Shown here in pieces: positions 53,011-64,000 of a stretch of 64,000 nucleotides of DNA. Below the pieces are notes generated by a model. That model saw only the letters and a list, made by a program, of their open reading frames with translations, was not told the origin of the DNA and did not search any database. Origin of the DNA: Streptomyces lasiicapitis (GTDB taxonomy: Bacteria > Actinomycetota > Actinomycetes > Streptomycetales > Streptomycetaceae); the NCBI RefSeq assembly GCF_014646335.1, contig NZ_BMNG01000006.1:224625-288624 (forward strand), written 5' to 3'. A program made the translations under genes and the position numbers. The stretch's first letter is position 1; every line of letters starts with the position of its first letter.

Positions 53011-54656
53011 AGGGAGCGGGAATCCACCGTTTCCATGTTCGTCACGCCCATGCGTGACCGCTGCGCCCGGTCGAGTTGGAGGTCGGCTGTGCGGCCCCGC
53101 AGCGTCAGGGTCATGAGGTGGTTGCCGAACCACGGGCCGCCCGTCCGGCGCCAGGACAGGGTCGGGCGCGGCAGCCGGCCGTGGCGTGCGAAGCGTCGCC
53201 CGAGGCCCCGGCCCACCCGGCTCCAGCCGAAGCGGAAGCCGACCCTTATCGAGGCGGGGATGGAGTTGTGCACCGGCGAGCAGGTCAGCTGGAGGACGCG
53301 GGCGTCGGGGGCGCCGCCACCCGGCCACGTGGGCTCGGCGACGTACGCGTGATGGACGTCGCCGGACAGCACGCACACCGTCGCGGGCGCGTCCTCGCCG
53401 GACCCCGCCTCGGCGATCATCGCGGCAAGGGCGTCGAACGACGACGGGAACGCCGCCCAGTGCTCCAGATCGGCCCTGCGCCGCAGATCCTCGCCGAACC
53501 GCGCCCAGCGCGCCCCGCGTTCGCCCCGGCACAGCGCCGCGTTCCAGCCCTCGGCGTCGTGGATGAGGTGGGGCAGCAGCCACGGCAGTGACGTACCGAT
53601 AAGGAGGTGGTCGCAGCCGCCCTCCAGGGCCTGCTCGCGCAGCCAGCGCGCCTCCTCCGGGTCGAGCATCGCGCGCTTGTCCTCCTCCAGGACGCGGGCG
53701 GCGCGGGTGTCGACCATCAGCAGGCGTACGCGGCCGAAGTCGCGCCGGTAGCTCCAGCGCGTCGCCCGGGGGTCCGCGTCGGCCGCCGCGGCGAAGGCGC
53801 GCAGCGCGTCGGTGCCGTCGGGCGTGGCCCGCACCTCCGCGAACAGTTCGTTCCGCGCCAGCTCCGCCGGCGGCAGATTGCCCAGGTGCTGATACACCCA
53901 GTACGACATCAGGCCGCTGAGGATGCGCTCGCACCACCAGGGCGTGGCCCGCATCTCCGCGAGCCAGGACGCGCTGGTGTTCCAGTCGTCGATGACGTCG
54001 TGGTCGTCGAAGATCATGCAGCTGGGGACGTTGGAGAGCAGCCAGCGCACCTCGGGGTCGAGCCAGGACTCGTAGTAGAGGTGCGTGTACTCCTCGTAGT
54101 CCGCGACCTGGTCGCCCGGGGGCTCGGAGAGGTCGCGGCGGGCGGCGAGCCAGCGGCGGGTGGGCTTGGAGACCTCGTCCGCGTACACCTGGTCGCCGAG
54201 GAGCAGCAGCACGTCCGGGCGCGGGGCCGCGGGATCGGCGGCGATGCGGGCGGCGAGGGTGTCCAGGGCGTCCGGGCCCACGGGGTCGTGCTCCCCGGCG
54301 GGCGGCGCGGCCCAGCGGCAGGAGCCGAAGGTGACCCGCACGGCGTCCCCGTCCGGGCCGCCCGCGCCGTCACCTGCCGGCGTACGGATCGTGCTCGCCG
54401 GAAACCGCGAGTCGGGCAGCGGCCACACGGGCGCGTCGTCGAGCGTGACCTCGTACGCCGTGTCCGTGCCCGGACGCAGGCCCGTGACCGGGACCAGGGC
54501 GTAGTGATGTCCCGCGATCTGGAACGTCCGGGCCGAGCCGCCCGCGCCGTCCGCGCACCGCACCTCGGCCGTGCAGGGCCGGTCGGCCTCCACCCAGACG
54601 GTCGCGCTCGCGCCGTCGACATACCTCAGCAGTGGACCCAGACGCAGCCGCGCCAC
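53001..54656 (-). CDS. PhoD-like alkaline phosphatase/phosphodiesterase
   Basis: A 551-residue metallophosphatase-type protein. Metal and active-site motifs: FGSCRW, LLGDQVYAD, MIFDDHDVIDDW and LSGDVHHAYV are the PhoD blocks. A signal peptide is not apparent at the GTG at 54656, so it may be cytosolic or exported by an unusual route. AGGAGG lies nine bases before this GTG; the GTG at 54665 is too close to the site. Substrate unknown. Confidence 0.85.
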   Translation of the reverse strand: MARLRLGPLLRYVDGASATVWVEADRPCTAEVRCADGAGGSARTFQIAGHHYALVPVTGLRPGTDTAYEVTLDDAPVWPLPDSRFPASTIRTPAGDGAGGPDGDAVRVTFGSCRWAAPPAGEHDPVGPDALDTLAARIAADPAAPRPDVLLLLGDQVYADEVSKPTRRWLAARRDLSEPPGDQVADYEEYTHLYYESWLDPEVRWLLSNVPSCMIFDDHDVIDDWNTSASWLAEMRATPWWCERILSGLMSYWVYQHLGNLPPAELARNELFAEVRATPDGTDALRAFAAAADADPRATRWSYRRDFGRVRLLMVDTRAARVLEEDKRAMLDPEEARWLREQALEGGCDHLLIGTSLPWLLPHLIHDAEGWNAALCRGERGARWARFGEDLRRRADLEHWAAFPSSFDALAAMIAEAGSGEDAPATVCVLSGDVHHAYVAEPTWPGGGAPDARVLQLTCSPVHNSIPASIRVGFRFGWSRVGRGLGRRFARHGRLPRPTLSWRRTGGPWFGNHLMTLTLRGRTADLQLDRAQRSRMGVTNMETVDSRSLTG

Positions 54657-54730
54657 AGTGATCACCCTCCTCCGTCGCCCCGTACGGTACGGAACGACGG
54701 AGGCGGGCGGGGTGGTTCCGCCGAACCTGA

Positions 54731-54806
54731 GATCAGCAGTCGTTCACCGGTCCGGGATCAGCAGTCGTACAGACGGTCCGGGATCAGCAGCCGTTCAGGA
54801 TCGAGG
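54731..54806. repeat. Three 25-26 bp tandem repeats at the end of the HNH gene
   Basis: Units starting GATCAGCAG at 54731, 54756 and 54782, each followed by TCGT/CCGT and GGTCCGG-type sequence. The third contains the last codons of the HNH nuclease gene and its stop. This looks like a local duplication of the gene end. Confidence 0.75.
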
Positions 54807-55428
54807 CGAGCGCGCTCTTCTCGGCGGAGTCGACGCTGAGGCCGTAGTGCTGCTTCACGTCCACCCACATCCGGGCGTAGAAGCAGTGGTACGAGGTGAC
54901 CGACGGCAGCCATTCGGCCGGGTCCTTGTCGCCCTTGGCCTGGTTGACGTTGTCGGTGACGGCGATGAGCTGCGGCTGGCCGAGGTCGTTGGCGAAGCTC
55001 TGGCGCTGGGCGGTGGTCCAGGTGTTGGCGCCGGACTTCCAGGCCTCGGAGAGCGGGACGACGTGGTCGATGTCGAGGTCGGAGGCCTGCGTCCAGGTGG
55101 CGTTGTCGTACGCGGACTTCCAGGTTCCGGAGACGGCGGCACAGCTGCCGTCCTGCTGGACGTTCTCGCCGTCGCGCTTGAGGACGACCTCGCGGGTGTT
55201 GCAGGCGCCGGACTGCGTGATCCAGTGCGGGAACTTGTCGCGGCTGTAGCCGTCCGACGAGCCCTCGGCGCGCACGGCGAGCTGGCCGAGGTAGGTGCGG
55301 GCGGTGGCGGCGCTGACCGGGGTGGGCGGGGCGGCCTGGGCGGGGGAGCCGGAGAGCAGGGTCGCGGCGGAGGCGAGGGCGGTGACGGCGCCGAGGGCGG
55401 CGAAGCGACGCGCGTAGACTGCGGGCAT
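54784..55428 (-). CDS. Secreted HNH-type nuclease (GmrSD-C-like)
   Basis: A 214-residue exported protein. Signal peptide about residues 1-32 (cleavage after AQA). Core LDIDHVVPLSEAW followed by an Asn/Lys block (DNVNQAKGDKDPAEW) is the DUF1524/HNH fold with the catalytic His and metal ligands. Secreted HNH proteins of Streptomyces are usually extracellular nucleases. Four cysteines. AAGGGAG is well placed before the ATG. Confidence 0.88.
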   Translation of the reverse strand: MPAVYARRFAALGAVTALASAATLLSGSPAQAAPPTPVSAATARTYLGQLAVRAEGSSDGYSRDKFPHWITQSGACNTREVVLKRDGENVQQDGSCAAVSGTWKSAYDNATWTQASDLDIDHVVPLSEAWKSGANTWTTAQRQSFANDLGQPQLIAVTDNVNQAKGDKDPAEWLPSVTSYHCFYARMWVDVKQHYGLSVDSAEKSALASILNGC

Positions 55429-55772
55429 GTGAACTCCCTTGATGTGGGGGGACGTTGACCGGTGGGGCGGCCATGCTGGCGCTCCCGGGTTGCCCCGAGG
55501 TGTGCACCGGGTGACAGGGTCGCGTCAATCACCTGTAAACATCAAGGGTTCTGGCGTGTCGTCATGGAGGCGCGCCGGGGCGGAAGTTGGCGATTCTGGG
55601 GAAATGTCCGGTGTGAGGGTGCTCCGGTTCGCGGGGGATCGTCCGGGTGCGCGCGGAGGGTCGCTGTGGCCCCGGTCACGTCCGCCGGTCACGCCCACCG
55701 GCCCACCGGCCCGTCGGTCGGGTCGAAAGTCCCTGGCGGGGGCCTTACGCGGGTCGCGTAAGATGATCGGAG
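55429..55772. other. Intergenic region before the riboswitch
   Basis: The HNH gene's promoter is expected on the minus strand near 55500-55560, where AT content rises (TCACCTGTAAACATC). No gene or recognised RNA is seen up to the riboswitch. Some GGTC repeats in 55690-55740 look like simple low-complexity. Confidence 0.35.
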
Positions 55773-55885
55773 CAGAAGGGGAGTAGCTCTTCGCCGGACC
55801 GTCGACATACTGCTCAGCTCGTCTGAGCCGGCGCCCGGAGGCAGCCCACGTGGTGGGCGGCCAGCGAGACCTTCGGCAAGCAGTG
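55773..55885 (+). ncRNA. yybP-ykoY manganese riboswitch
   Basis: The conserved pieces of the yybP-ykoY aptamer are in order: AAGGGGAGTAGC, CGTCGACATACTG and GCGAGACCTTCGGC. The gene downstream is a TMEM165/GDT1-type transporter, a frequent partner of this aptamer. The aptamer senses Mn(II). An expression platform could involve the hairpin CGACACC...GGTGTCG (about 55907-55940) close to the TTG start. Confidence 0.82.
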
Positions 55886-55991
55886 CCCGCGTACACCCTC
55901 CGTGTGCGACACCGAGCGCTGCCGTGCCGAGGTGTCGTACGCGAAGGCTTGCGGAACTCTCGGTGGGGCGGCCCGACCGATTGAGGAACCC

Positions 55992-56570
55992 TTGATCAGC
56001 ATCAGCGTGACGGCGCTAGTCTTCGGCGTCGTCTTCCTTGCCGAACTGCCCGACAAGACCGCGCTGGCCGGGCTCGTCCTCGGCACCCGTTACCGCGCCT
56101 CGTACGTCTTCGTGGGCGTGGCCGCCGCGTTCGCCGTGCACGTGGTGCTCGCCGTGGCGGCGGGCAGCGTGCTCACGCTCCTGCCGCAGCAACTGCTGCA
56201 CGCGCTCACCGGCGTCCTCTTCCTGGGCGGGGCCGCGGTGCTGCTGATGAAGAAGGGCGAGGACGAGGAAGAGGTCCGGGCGCCGAAGAACCAGAGCTTC
56301 TGGCGGGTCTCCGGGGCGGGCTTCATGCTCATCCTCATCGCGGAGTTCGGCGACCTCACGCAGATCATGACGGCGAACCTGGCGGCGCGGTACGACGACC
56401 CGCTGTCCGTGGGCCTCGGCGCGGTACTCGCGCTGTGGGCGGTCGCCGGGCTCGGCATCGTGGGCGGCAAGGCGCTGATGAAGCGGGTGCCGCTGGCGCT
56501 CATCACGAAGATCGCGGCGGTGCTGATGCTGGGGCTCGGGCTGTGGAGCCTGTACGAGGCGATTGCCTGA
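55992..56570 (+). CDS. TMEM165/GDT1 family manganese/calcium transporter
   Basis: A 192-residue membrane protein with six helices in two repeats. The hallmark motifs are ELPDKT (first half) and EFGDLTQ (second half), both acidic and in membrane. The family exports or compartmentalises Mn2+ or Ca2+ with proton exchange; with a manganese riboswitch in front, Mn export is the likely role. A TTG start with GAGG five bases upstream is preferred; a GTG at 56007 is the alternative. Confidence 0.87.
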   Translation: MISISVTALVFGVVFLAELPDKTALAGLVLGTRYRASYVFVGVAAAFAVHVVLAVAAGSVLTLLPQQLLHALTGVLFLGGAAVLLMKKGEDEEEVRAPKNQSFWRVSGAGFMLILIAEFGDLTQIMTANLAARYDDPLSVGLGAVLALWAVAGLGIVGGKALMKRVPLALITKIAAVLMLGLGLWSLYEAIA

Positions 56571-56755
56571 GGCGGGCCGGGCCGGGCCGGGTCTGGTTTG
56601 CCCCGGTGGGGCCGGGCTGACCTGCGTTGTTGGCGTTCGGGGGCCTTGTTTTGTACCGTGTGGGAACAAAGTGGCTCCGCCCGTACTCCCTGACCGGCGG
56701 GCGGGGCCGCCTTGTTCTCCCATCCGTGTGCGGGTCTTTCCCTTGGAGTACGCCG

Positions 56756-57412
56756 ATGACGGCCGCGAACGTACTGACCGCCCGAGCTCTCCTCCTCGAC
56801 ATGGACGGCACCCTCGTCAACTCCGACGCCGTCGTCGAGCGCTGCTGGCGGCAGTGGTCCGCGAAGCACGGGCTCGACGCCGACGAGGTGATGCGCGTCG
56901 TGCACGGGCGGCAGGGGTACGCCTCGATGGCGTTGCTGCTGCCCGAGCGGTCCATGGAGGAGAACTACGCGGAGAACCGCGAGATGCTCGCCCAGGAGAC
57001 CGCCGACATGGACGGCGTCGTGCCCGTGCCCGGGGCGCCCGAGTTCATGGCCTCCCTCGCCGGCTTGCCGCACGCGCTCGTCACGTCCGCGGACGTGGGG
57101 CTCTCCACCGGGCGGATGGCCGCGGCGGGGCTCTCGCTGCCCGAGATACGGGTGACCGCCGAGAACGTGGGGGCCAGCAAGCCCGACCCCGAGGGGTTCC
57201 TCAAGGGCGCCGCCGAGCTGGGCTTCGACCCGGCCGACTGCGTGGTGTTCGAGGACTCCGGGGCCGGGATAGCCGCCGGGCACGCCGCGGGGATGCGGGT
57301 GGTCGGGGTCGGGCCCCGGGCCGGGGAGTACGAGCCCACGGTGTGGGTGGACGACCTCACGCAGGTGCGGGTCTCCGCTGACGCGGGGTTTGTGCGGCTC
57401 ACGTTCAACTGA
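56756..57412 (+). CDS. HAD-IA phosphatase (sugar-phosphatase-like)
   Basis: A 218-residue HAD hydrolase. Motif I LLDMDGTLVNSD, motif II-III in LVTSADVGLSTGRM, KPDPEGF with motif III Lys, and VFEDSGAGI as motif IV. Cap type C1 (four-helix). Typical of beta-phosphoglucomutase-like or sugar-phosphate phosphatases. ATG has GGAG eight bases upstream. Substrate unknown. Confidence 0.88.
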   Translation: MTAANVLTARALLLDMDGTLVNSDAVVERCWRQWSAKHGLDADEVMRVVHGRQGYASMALLLPERSMEENYAENREMLAQETADMDGVVPVPGAPEFMASLAGLPHALVTSADVGLSTGRMAAAGLSLPEIRVTAENVGASKPDPEGFLKGAAELGFDPADCVVFEDSGAGIAAGHAAGMRVVGVGPRAGEYEPTVWVDDLTQVRVSADAGFVRLTFN

Positions 57413-57415
57413 GCC

Positions 57416-57440
57416 GGGCAGTGACCCGGGCCGACTGCCC
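57416..57440. terminator. Weak hairpin between convergent genes
   Basis: GGGCAGT and ACTGCCC form a seven-base stem with an 11-base loop just after the HAD gene. It may end both convergent transcripts; the stem is short. Confidence 0.4.
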
Positions 57441-57465
57441 ACGGCGGGAGCGGGTTGCCCAGGGC

Positions 57466-60710
<3,245 letters not shown>

Positions 60711-60745
60711 GGCACTTCTGGCGGGCGGGGGTTGCCCCAGGAGCC

Positions 60746-61297
60746 CTACCCACCGTCGACCGAAAGCTCCTTCCGAAACCAATGCTCCGCATACTGATCG
60801 GAGTTGTGCGGCGGCCCCTCCACGTACCCGTGCCGCGCGTACAACGCCCGCGCCTCGACCAGATCATGACGCGTGTCGAGACGGACGCGCCCAGCCCCCA
60901 GCGAGCGCGCGGCCTCCTCAGCGGCGGCAAGCAGAACGCTGCCGCCACCTTTCCCACGCAACCCCGCCGCGACGAAGACACGCGTCAACTCGGCGGTGAC
61001 GGTGGCTCCTTCGACACCAGCACCAACACAACCCCCGCCCCCGCCATCAACGCCAACGAGACGCACCCCGGCCGTCCCTCCAGGCTCCCCATCCCACCGG
61101 GCGACCAACAGCACACCCCCGGGCGGCACAAGCCCCGCCCCCGCATCGGCCGCGATCTCACGCTCCAACTCGGCGGGCTCGGTACGGCGCCCCTCATGCA
61201 GCTCGTACCACCGATCACTGACCTCGGTGTAATACGCCCGCCACAACGCGACAGCCACCGCCGAGCCGACCGGCTCGGGTCTCACGGTCCAGGACAT
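60746..61297 (-). CDS. GNAT family N-acetyltransferase
   Basis: A 183-residue acetyltransferase. ELTRVFVAAGLRGKGGGSVL is the acetyl-CoA-binding motif A, and LYARHGYVEG is the C-terminal motif B. Substrate unknown. The stop lies 35 bases past the convergent MFS gene. Confidence 0.86.
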   Translation of the reverse strand: MSWTVRPEPVGSAVAVALWRAYYTEVSDRWYELHEGRRTEPAELEREIAADAGAGLVPPGGVLLVARWDGEPGGTAGVRLVGVDGGGGGCVGAGVEGATVTAELTRVFVAAGLRGKGGGSVLLAAAEEAARSLGAGRVRLDTRHDLVEARALYARHGYVEGPPHNSDQYAEHWFRKELSVDGG

Positions 61298-61346
61298 ACG
61301 GGGTCAGGCCTCCTCGTCACGGGTGCGGGGCACAGCCCAACGGGTG

Positions 61347-61673
61347 CTATTCGCTCTTGGGCGCCGCCTGCTGCACGACCTCGAAGGTCCACACTGCGGC
61401 GCTGGACGAGGCGGGCTTGGGGCGGTCGCCGCCGTCGGCCTGTCCCTGGTGGGACGCCTTCATCGGGCCCTCCATCCACGCCTGGAACGACGCCTCGTCG
61501 CGCCAGCGCGTGTACACCAGGTACTGGTCCGTGCCCTCGACGGGGCGGAGGAGTTCGAACCACTCGAAGCCGTCAGAGCTTTCGACGGCGCCCGCGCGGG
61601 ACGCGAAGCGCTGTTCGAGGGTTTCCCGCTGTTCGGCGGGAACGGTCAGGACGTTGATCTTGACTACGCTCAT
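61347..61673 (-). CDS. Antibiotic biosynthesis monooxygenase (ABM) domain protein
   Basis: A 108-residue dimeric alpha+beta barrel protein (ABM family): VVKINVLTVPAEQRETLEQR and YLVYTRWRDEASFQAWMEGP. Family members include cofactor-free monooxygenases and heme-degrading IsdG-type proteins; the residues to distinguish them are not conclusive here. CAGGAT ends six bases before the ATG, so it may be leaderless. Confidence 0.83.
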   Translation of the reverse strand: MSVVKINVLTVPAEQRETLEQRFASRAGAVESSDGFEWFELLRPVEGTDQYLVYTRWRDEASFQAWMEGPMKASHQGQADGGDRPKPASSSAAVWTFEVVQQAAPKSE

Positions 61674-61763
61674 GGGGTCATCCTGCCGCAGGGGAGTGGC
61701 GTACGACCGGGCAGGGCTAGGATGCGCGCGGTTGTCCGGACTTCAGGGGCAGGGGGTACCCAG

Positions 61764-62159
61764 GTGCTTGAGCTGACCATGGCCGTGGTGACGGGGGAGG
61801 CGGACGCGGGCGCGACCGCGGGCATGCTGATGGCGGAGGCGGACAGCGAACCCGGCGCCGTCCTGCGCGTCGGCCGCGACCGCAACGTGTGCCGGCTCGC
61901 GCCGCCGCAGGACTGGCTCTTCGTCTCCCGTACGCATCTCGAATTCCGCTGTCGCGTCGACGGCACCTGGACCGTCACCTGGGTGCGGGGCTCGCAGCCC
62001 GATCCTGCCTCCGAGGTGCGGTTGCTGGCCGGGGGGTCCGCGGTGGCCCTCGCGTACGGGGCGACCACGCCCTTGCCGAGGGGTGGCTCGGGGGAGGTTG
62101 TCGTGCGGGACCGGTCGGGGCCTCGGAGTGTCAGCGTGGGGTTTTATCACGAGGTTTGA
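61764..62159 (+). CDS. FHA domain protein
   Basis: A 131-residue protein with a forkhead-associated phosphothreonine-binding domain: LRVGRDRNVCRL and FVSRTHLEFRC contain the GR and SxxH residues. It should bind phosphothreonine on Ser/Thr-kinase targets. No kinase gene is adjacent. The start is GTG 61764, with AGGGGG seven bases upstream; the longer ATG at 61722 is inside the probable -10 TAGGAT (61718-61723). Confidence 0.83.
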   Translation: MLELTMAVVTGEADAGATAGMLMAEADSEPGAVLRVGRDRNVCRLAPPQDWLFVSRTHLEFRCRVDGTWTVTWVRGSQPDPASEVRLLAGGSAVALAYGATTPLPRGGSGEVVVRDRSGPRSVSVGFYHEV

Positions 62160-62185
62160 GGGCGCCCCGGCGTGTGCGCGGTGCC

Positions 62186-62860
62186 TCAGTCCAGTACGCG
62201 GGCCAGGGCGAAGCCGTCGTAGCCCTTCGTGCCCACCGTCTGTACCGCCGTGCCGTCCAACTTCGGGTGGCTCGCGATGAGTTCCAGGGCCGCGCGCGTG
62301 CCTCGGATGCTGGGGTCGTCGCTCTTCGGGTTGGTGACCTCGCCGCCGCGTACGACGTTGTCGACGATGATCAGGCTGCCCGGGCGGGTGAGCTTCAGGG
62401 ACCACTCCACGTAGTGCGGGTTGTTGGCCTTGTCCGCGTCGATGAAGACCAGGTCGAAGGGGGCCGGGGACTCGGCGTGCAGGGTCGCCAGGGAGTCCAG
62501 GGCCGGGCCGGTACGGATCTCCGTGATCTTGTCGAGGCCGGCTCGGGTGAGGTTGGCTGCCGCCACCTCGGCGTGCTTGGGGCTGTACTCGAGGGTGAGG
62601 AGGTGGCCGTCGGCGGGGAGGGCTCGTGCCAGCCAGATGGTGCTGTAGCCGCCGAGGGTGCCGATTTCCAGGATGCGGTGGGCGCCCTGGAGTTGGGCCA
62701 GTAGGTGGAGGAGCTTGCCCTGGTTCGGCGCGACGTTGATGGCCGGCAGGCCGGCCGCTTCGCTGTCTTGGAGTGCGGCGGTCAGGACGGGGTCCGCGGG
62801 GGTGAGGAGGTCGGTGAAGTAGTTGTCGACCTTGGTCCAGTGGGTGGGGTTGGTGCTCAT
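62186..62860 (-). CDS. SAM-dependent O-methyltransferase (CCoAOMT-like)
   Basis: A 224-residue class I methyltransferase of the catechol/caffeoyl-CoA type. The SAM motif is LEIGTLGGYSTIW, and FIDADKANN carries the metal-binding Asp; IVDNVVRGGEV is the following metal site. It would methylate a catechol-like substrate with Mg2+. AGGAG precedes the ATG. Confidence 0.9.
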   Translation of the reverse strand: MSTNPTHWTKVDNYFTDLLTPADPVLTAALQDSEAAGLPAINVAPNQGKLLHLLAQLQGAHRILEIGTLGGYSTIWLARALPADGHLLTLEYSPKHAEVAAANLTRAGLDKITEIRTGPALDSLATLHAESPAPFDLVFIDADKANNPHYVEWSLKLTRPGSLIIVDNVVRGGEVTNPKSDDPSIRGTRAALELIASHPKLDGTAVQTVGTKGYDGFALARVLD

Positions 62861-62899
62861 GGGGGCGTGCTCCTCGGGTTGGGGTGGCGCTGCGCTGTG

Positions 62900-63025
62900 C
62901 CTCCCCAACCCCGCCCCTTCCCGAAACCAGAGGGCTGCGCCCCCTGGACCCCCGCCACACATGGGGCTTCGCCCCTCGCCCCCTTGTCGGCGCTCCGCGC
63001 CTCGTCCTCAAACGCCGGACGGGCT
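62900..63025. repeat. Dispersed intergenic repeat, extended copy
   Basis: Has the same ordered blocks as the copy at 52.9 kb (CCCCGCCCCTTCCCG, CCCCCTGGACCCCCG, then GTCCTCAAACGCCGGACGGG at 63004-63023). The 62963-63025 block is nearly identical to the inverted copy at 48.66-48.73 kb. It overlaps the stop of the MFS gene. Confidence 0.7.
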
Positions 63026-64000
63026 ATTTCCCACCCGCCCGGAGCGCCGCGGCCTCCCCCTCCGTCTCCACCGCCGGAGGCGACCCCGGCAGCGGACGCC
63101 CCGCCGACTCCGTCATGTACCAGACCGCCACGCCGCCCACCACGGCCGCCGCCATCATGTAGTACGCGGGCATCATCACGTCCCCCGTGGCCCCGATCAG
63201 CGCCGTGACCACCAGCGGAGTCGTACCGCCGAAGACGGACACGGAGATGTTGAAGCCGATGGACAGGGAGCCGTAGCGCACCGGCGTCGGGAAGAGGGCG
63301 GGCAGTGCCGAGGGCATGGATGCCGTGAAGCAGACCAGGAGCAGGCCGAGTGCGGACAGGCCCAGGCCGATCGCCCACAGGGAGCCCGCTCGGATCAGGA
63401 GCAGGGCGGGGATCGAGAGGAGGAGGAAGCCCGCACAGCCCGCGGCTATGACCGGGCGGCGGCCCACGCGGTCCGTGAGCGCGCCGACGAACGGCTGGGC
63501 GCACATCATCAGGGCCATCACGACGAGGATCACGAGGAGCCCGTGCGTCTCGTCGTACTTCAGCTCGCTGGTGAGGTAGCTCGGCATGTACGACAGGAGC
63601 ATGTAGTCCGTGACGTTGAAGACCAGGACCAGGCCCATGCAGAGGAGCAGGGCCCGCCACTGGCCCGTCACCATGTCCCGCACCCGTACCTTCGGCCGCG
63701 TCTGCTCGTCCTTGTGGGCCTTCTCCAGCTCGGCCGCGAACGCGGGGGTCTCCTCCAGGCGCATGCGGAGGTAGAGGCCGATGAGGCCCATGGGGCCCGC
63801 GATGAGGAACGGGATCCGCCAGCCCCAGGACTGCAGGTCCTCACTGGACAGCAGGGCCGTCATCAGCGTCACCAGGCCCGCGCCGCCGATGTATCCGGCG
63901 AGCGTGCCGAACTCCAGCCAGCTGCCGAGGAAGCCGCGCTTCTTGTCGGGCGCGTACTCGGCGATGAACGTCGAGGCACCCGCGTACTCGCCACCGGTGG
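63024..64000 (-). CDS. MHS-type MFS transporter (partial, 5' end beyond window)
   Basis: At least 325 residues of a metabolite:H+ symporter (ProP/ShiA-like) are coded; the reading frame runs past the window end. The most upstream part visible reads GEYAGASTFIAEYAPDKKRG, the family's hallmark cytoplasmic loop, with membrane helices after it. Expected to import a small osmolyte or organic acid; which one is not clear. The last codons lie within a dispersed repeat. Confidence 0.85.
   Translation of the reverse strand, partial: TGGEYAGASTFIAEYAPDKKRGFLGSWLEFGTLAGYIGGAGLVTLMTALLSSEDLQSWGWRIPFLIAGPMGLIGLYLRMRLEETPAFAAELEKAHKDEQTRPKVRVRDMVTGQWRALLLCMGLVLVFNVTDYMLLSYMPSYLTSELKYDETHGLLVILVVMALMMCAQPFVGALTDRVGRRPVIAAGCAGFLLLSIPALLLIRAGSLWAIGLGLSALGLLLVCFTASMPSALPALFPTPVRYGSLSIGFNISVSVFGGTTPLVVTALIGATGDVMMPAYYMMAAAVVGGVAVWYMTESAGRPLPGSPPAVETEGEAAALRAGGK

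Noticed and set aside
56667-56692. Short inverted repeat TTGTT/AACAA before the HAD gene as an operator
   Set aside because: Arms are only five bases and could be chance.
61722-61763. Start of FHA gene at ATG 61722
   Set aside because: The ATG lies within the likely -10 box TAGGAT, and GTG 61764 has a ribosome-binding site.

Overview
The window is about 64 kb of very GC-rich chromosomal DNA with the codon bias, dense gene packing and gene content of a Streptomyces or close relative. The FasR-FabD-FabH-AcpP-FabF cluster, homodimeric pyruvate dehydrogenase E1, tandem TerD proteins, DUF3145, DUF3052 and GlxA-type AraC regulators in one stretch are typical of the Streptomyces core. I see no insertion sequence, prophage, integrase or CRISPR array. 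One tRNA gene is present (Val, anticodon TAC). About 63 protein genes are listed; the last is cut by the window end.

Layout. 0-9 kb: secreted M14 carboxypeptidase, EI24 membrane protein, a secreted pyroglutamyl-peptidase-like protein with no cysteine, a LysR regulator divergent from a 3-hydroxyisobutyrate-dehydrogenase-like enzyme and a RidA protein, and an SGNH lipoprotein. 8.6-14.2 kb: DUF3145 and the type II fatty acid synthase operon behind its PucR-like activator FasR, separated by a 25-bp perfect hairpin. 14.2-23 kb: pirin, serine hydrolase, GNAT, MerR with an intact palindrome, DUF4429/SHOCT, DUF1023 hydrolase, TetR/MFS efflux pair, I36-type secreted protein, potassium channel. 23-27.4 kb: aceE divergent from DUF3052 and an AhpE-like peroxiredoxin, a neighbourhood also known in mycobacteria.

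27.5-37.1 kb is the most interesting region: a Ter stress module with two tandem TerD proteins, a TerC-superfamily DUF475 membrane protein, a TerA/TerD-like protein, a TerD with a Pro/Tyr-rich tail, then a tightly coupled three-gene enzyme set (CitE/HpcH-like lyase, phosphoribosyltransferase-TRSP joined in frame to a StiP/PELOTA protein, HAD phosphatase). The enzyme set has been predicted by others from comparative genomics to make an unknown nucleotide-like compound; I know of no established product. Three of its transcription units share a GGAAC-N19-GT(T/A) spacing that could be an alternative sigma factor site.

37-43 kb: FmdB zinc ribbon, an Entner-Doudoroff pair (KDG kinase with a repetitive N-terminal extension, KDPG aldolase), DUF4383, a coiled-coil membrane protein, a DUF4097 lipoprotein, tRNA-Val. 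43-50.8 kb: two GlxA regulators flanking a secreted trypsin, small unknowns, DUF2277, DedA, a CuZn-SOD-like secreted protein and DoxX. 50.8-64 kb: FAD/NAD(P)-binding protein with an in-frame hexanucleotide microsatellite, PhoD-like phosphatase, secreted HNH nuclease, a yybP-ykoY manganese riboswitch in front of a TMEM165/GDT1 transporter, HAD phosphatase, peptidoglycan-binding protein, MFS fused to a winged helix, GNAT, ABM monooxygenase, FHA protein, O-methyltransferase and a truncated MHS-type transporter.

Two window-wide patterns: many genes have a TANNNT box 6-7 bases before the start codon, as expected for leaderless transcripts, and a multi-block repeat with the core GTCCTCAAACGCCGGACGGG recurs at four gene ends.
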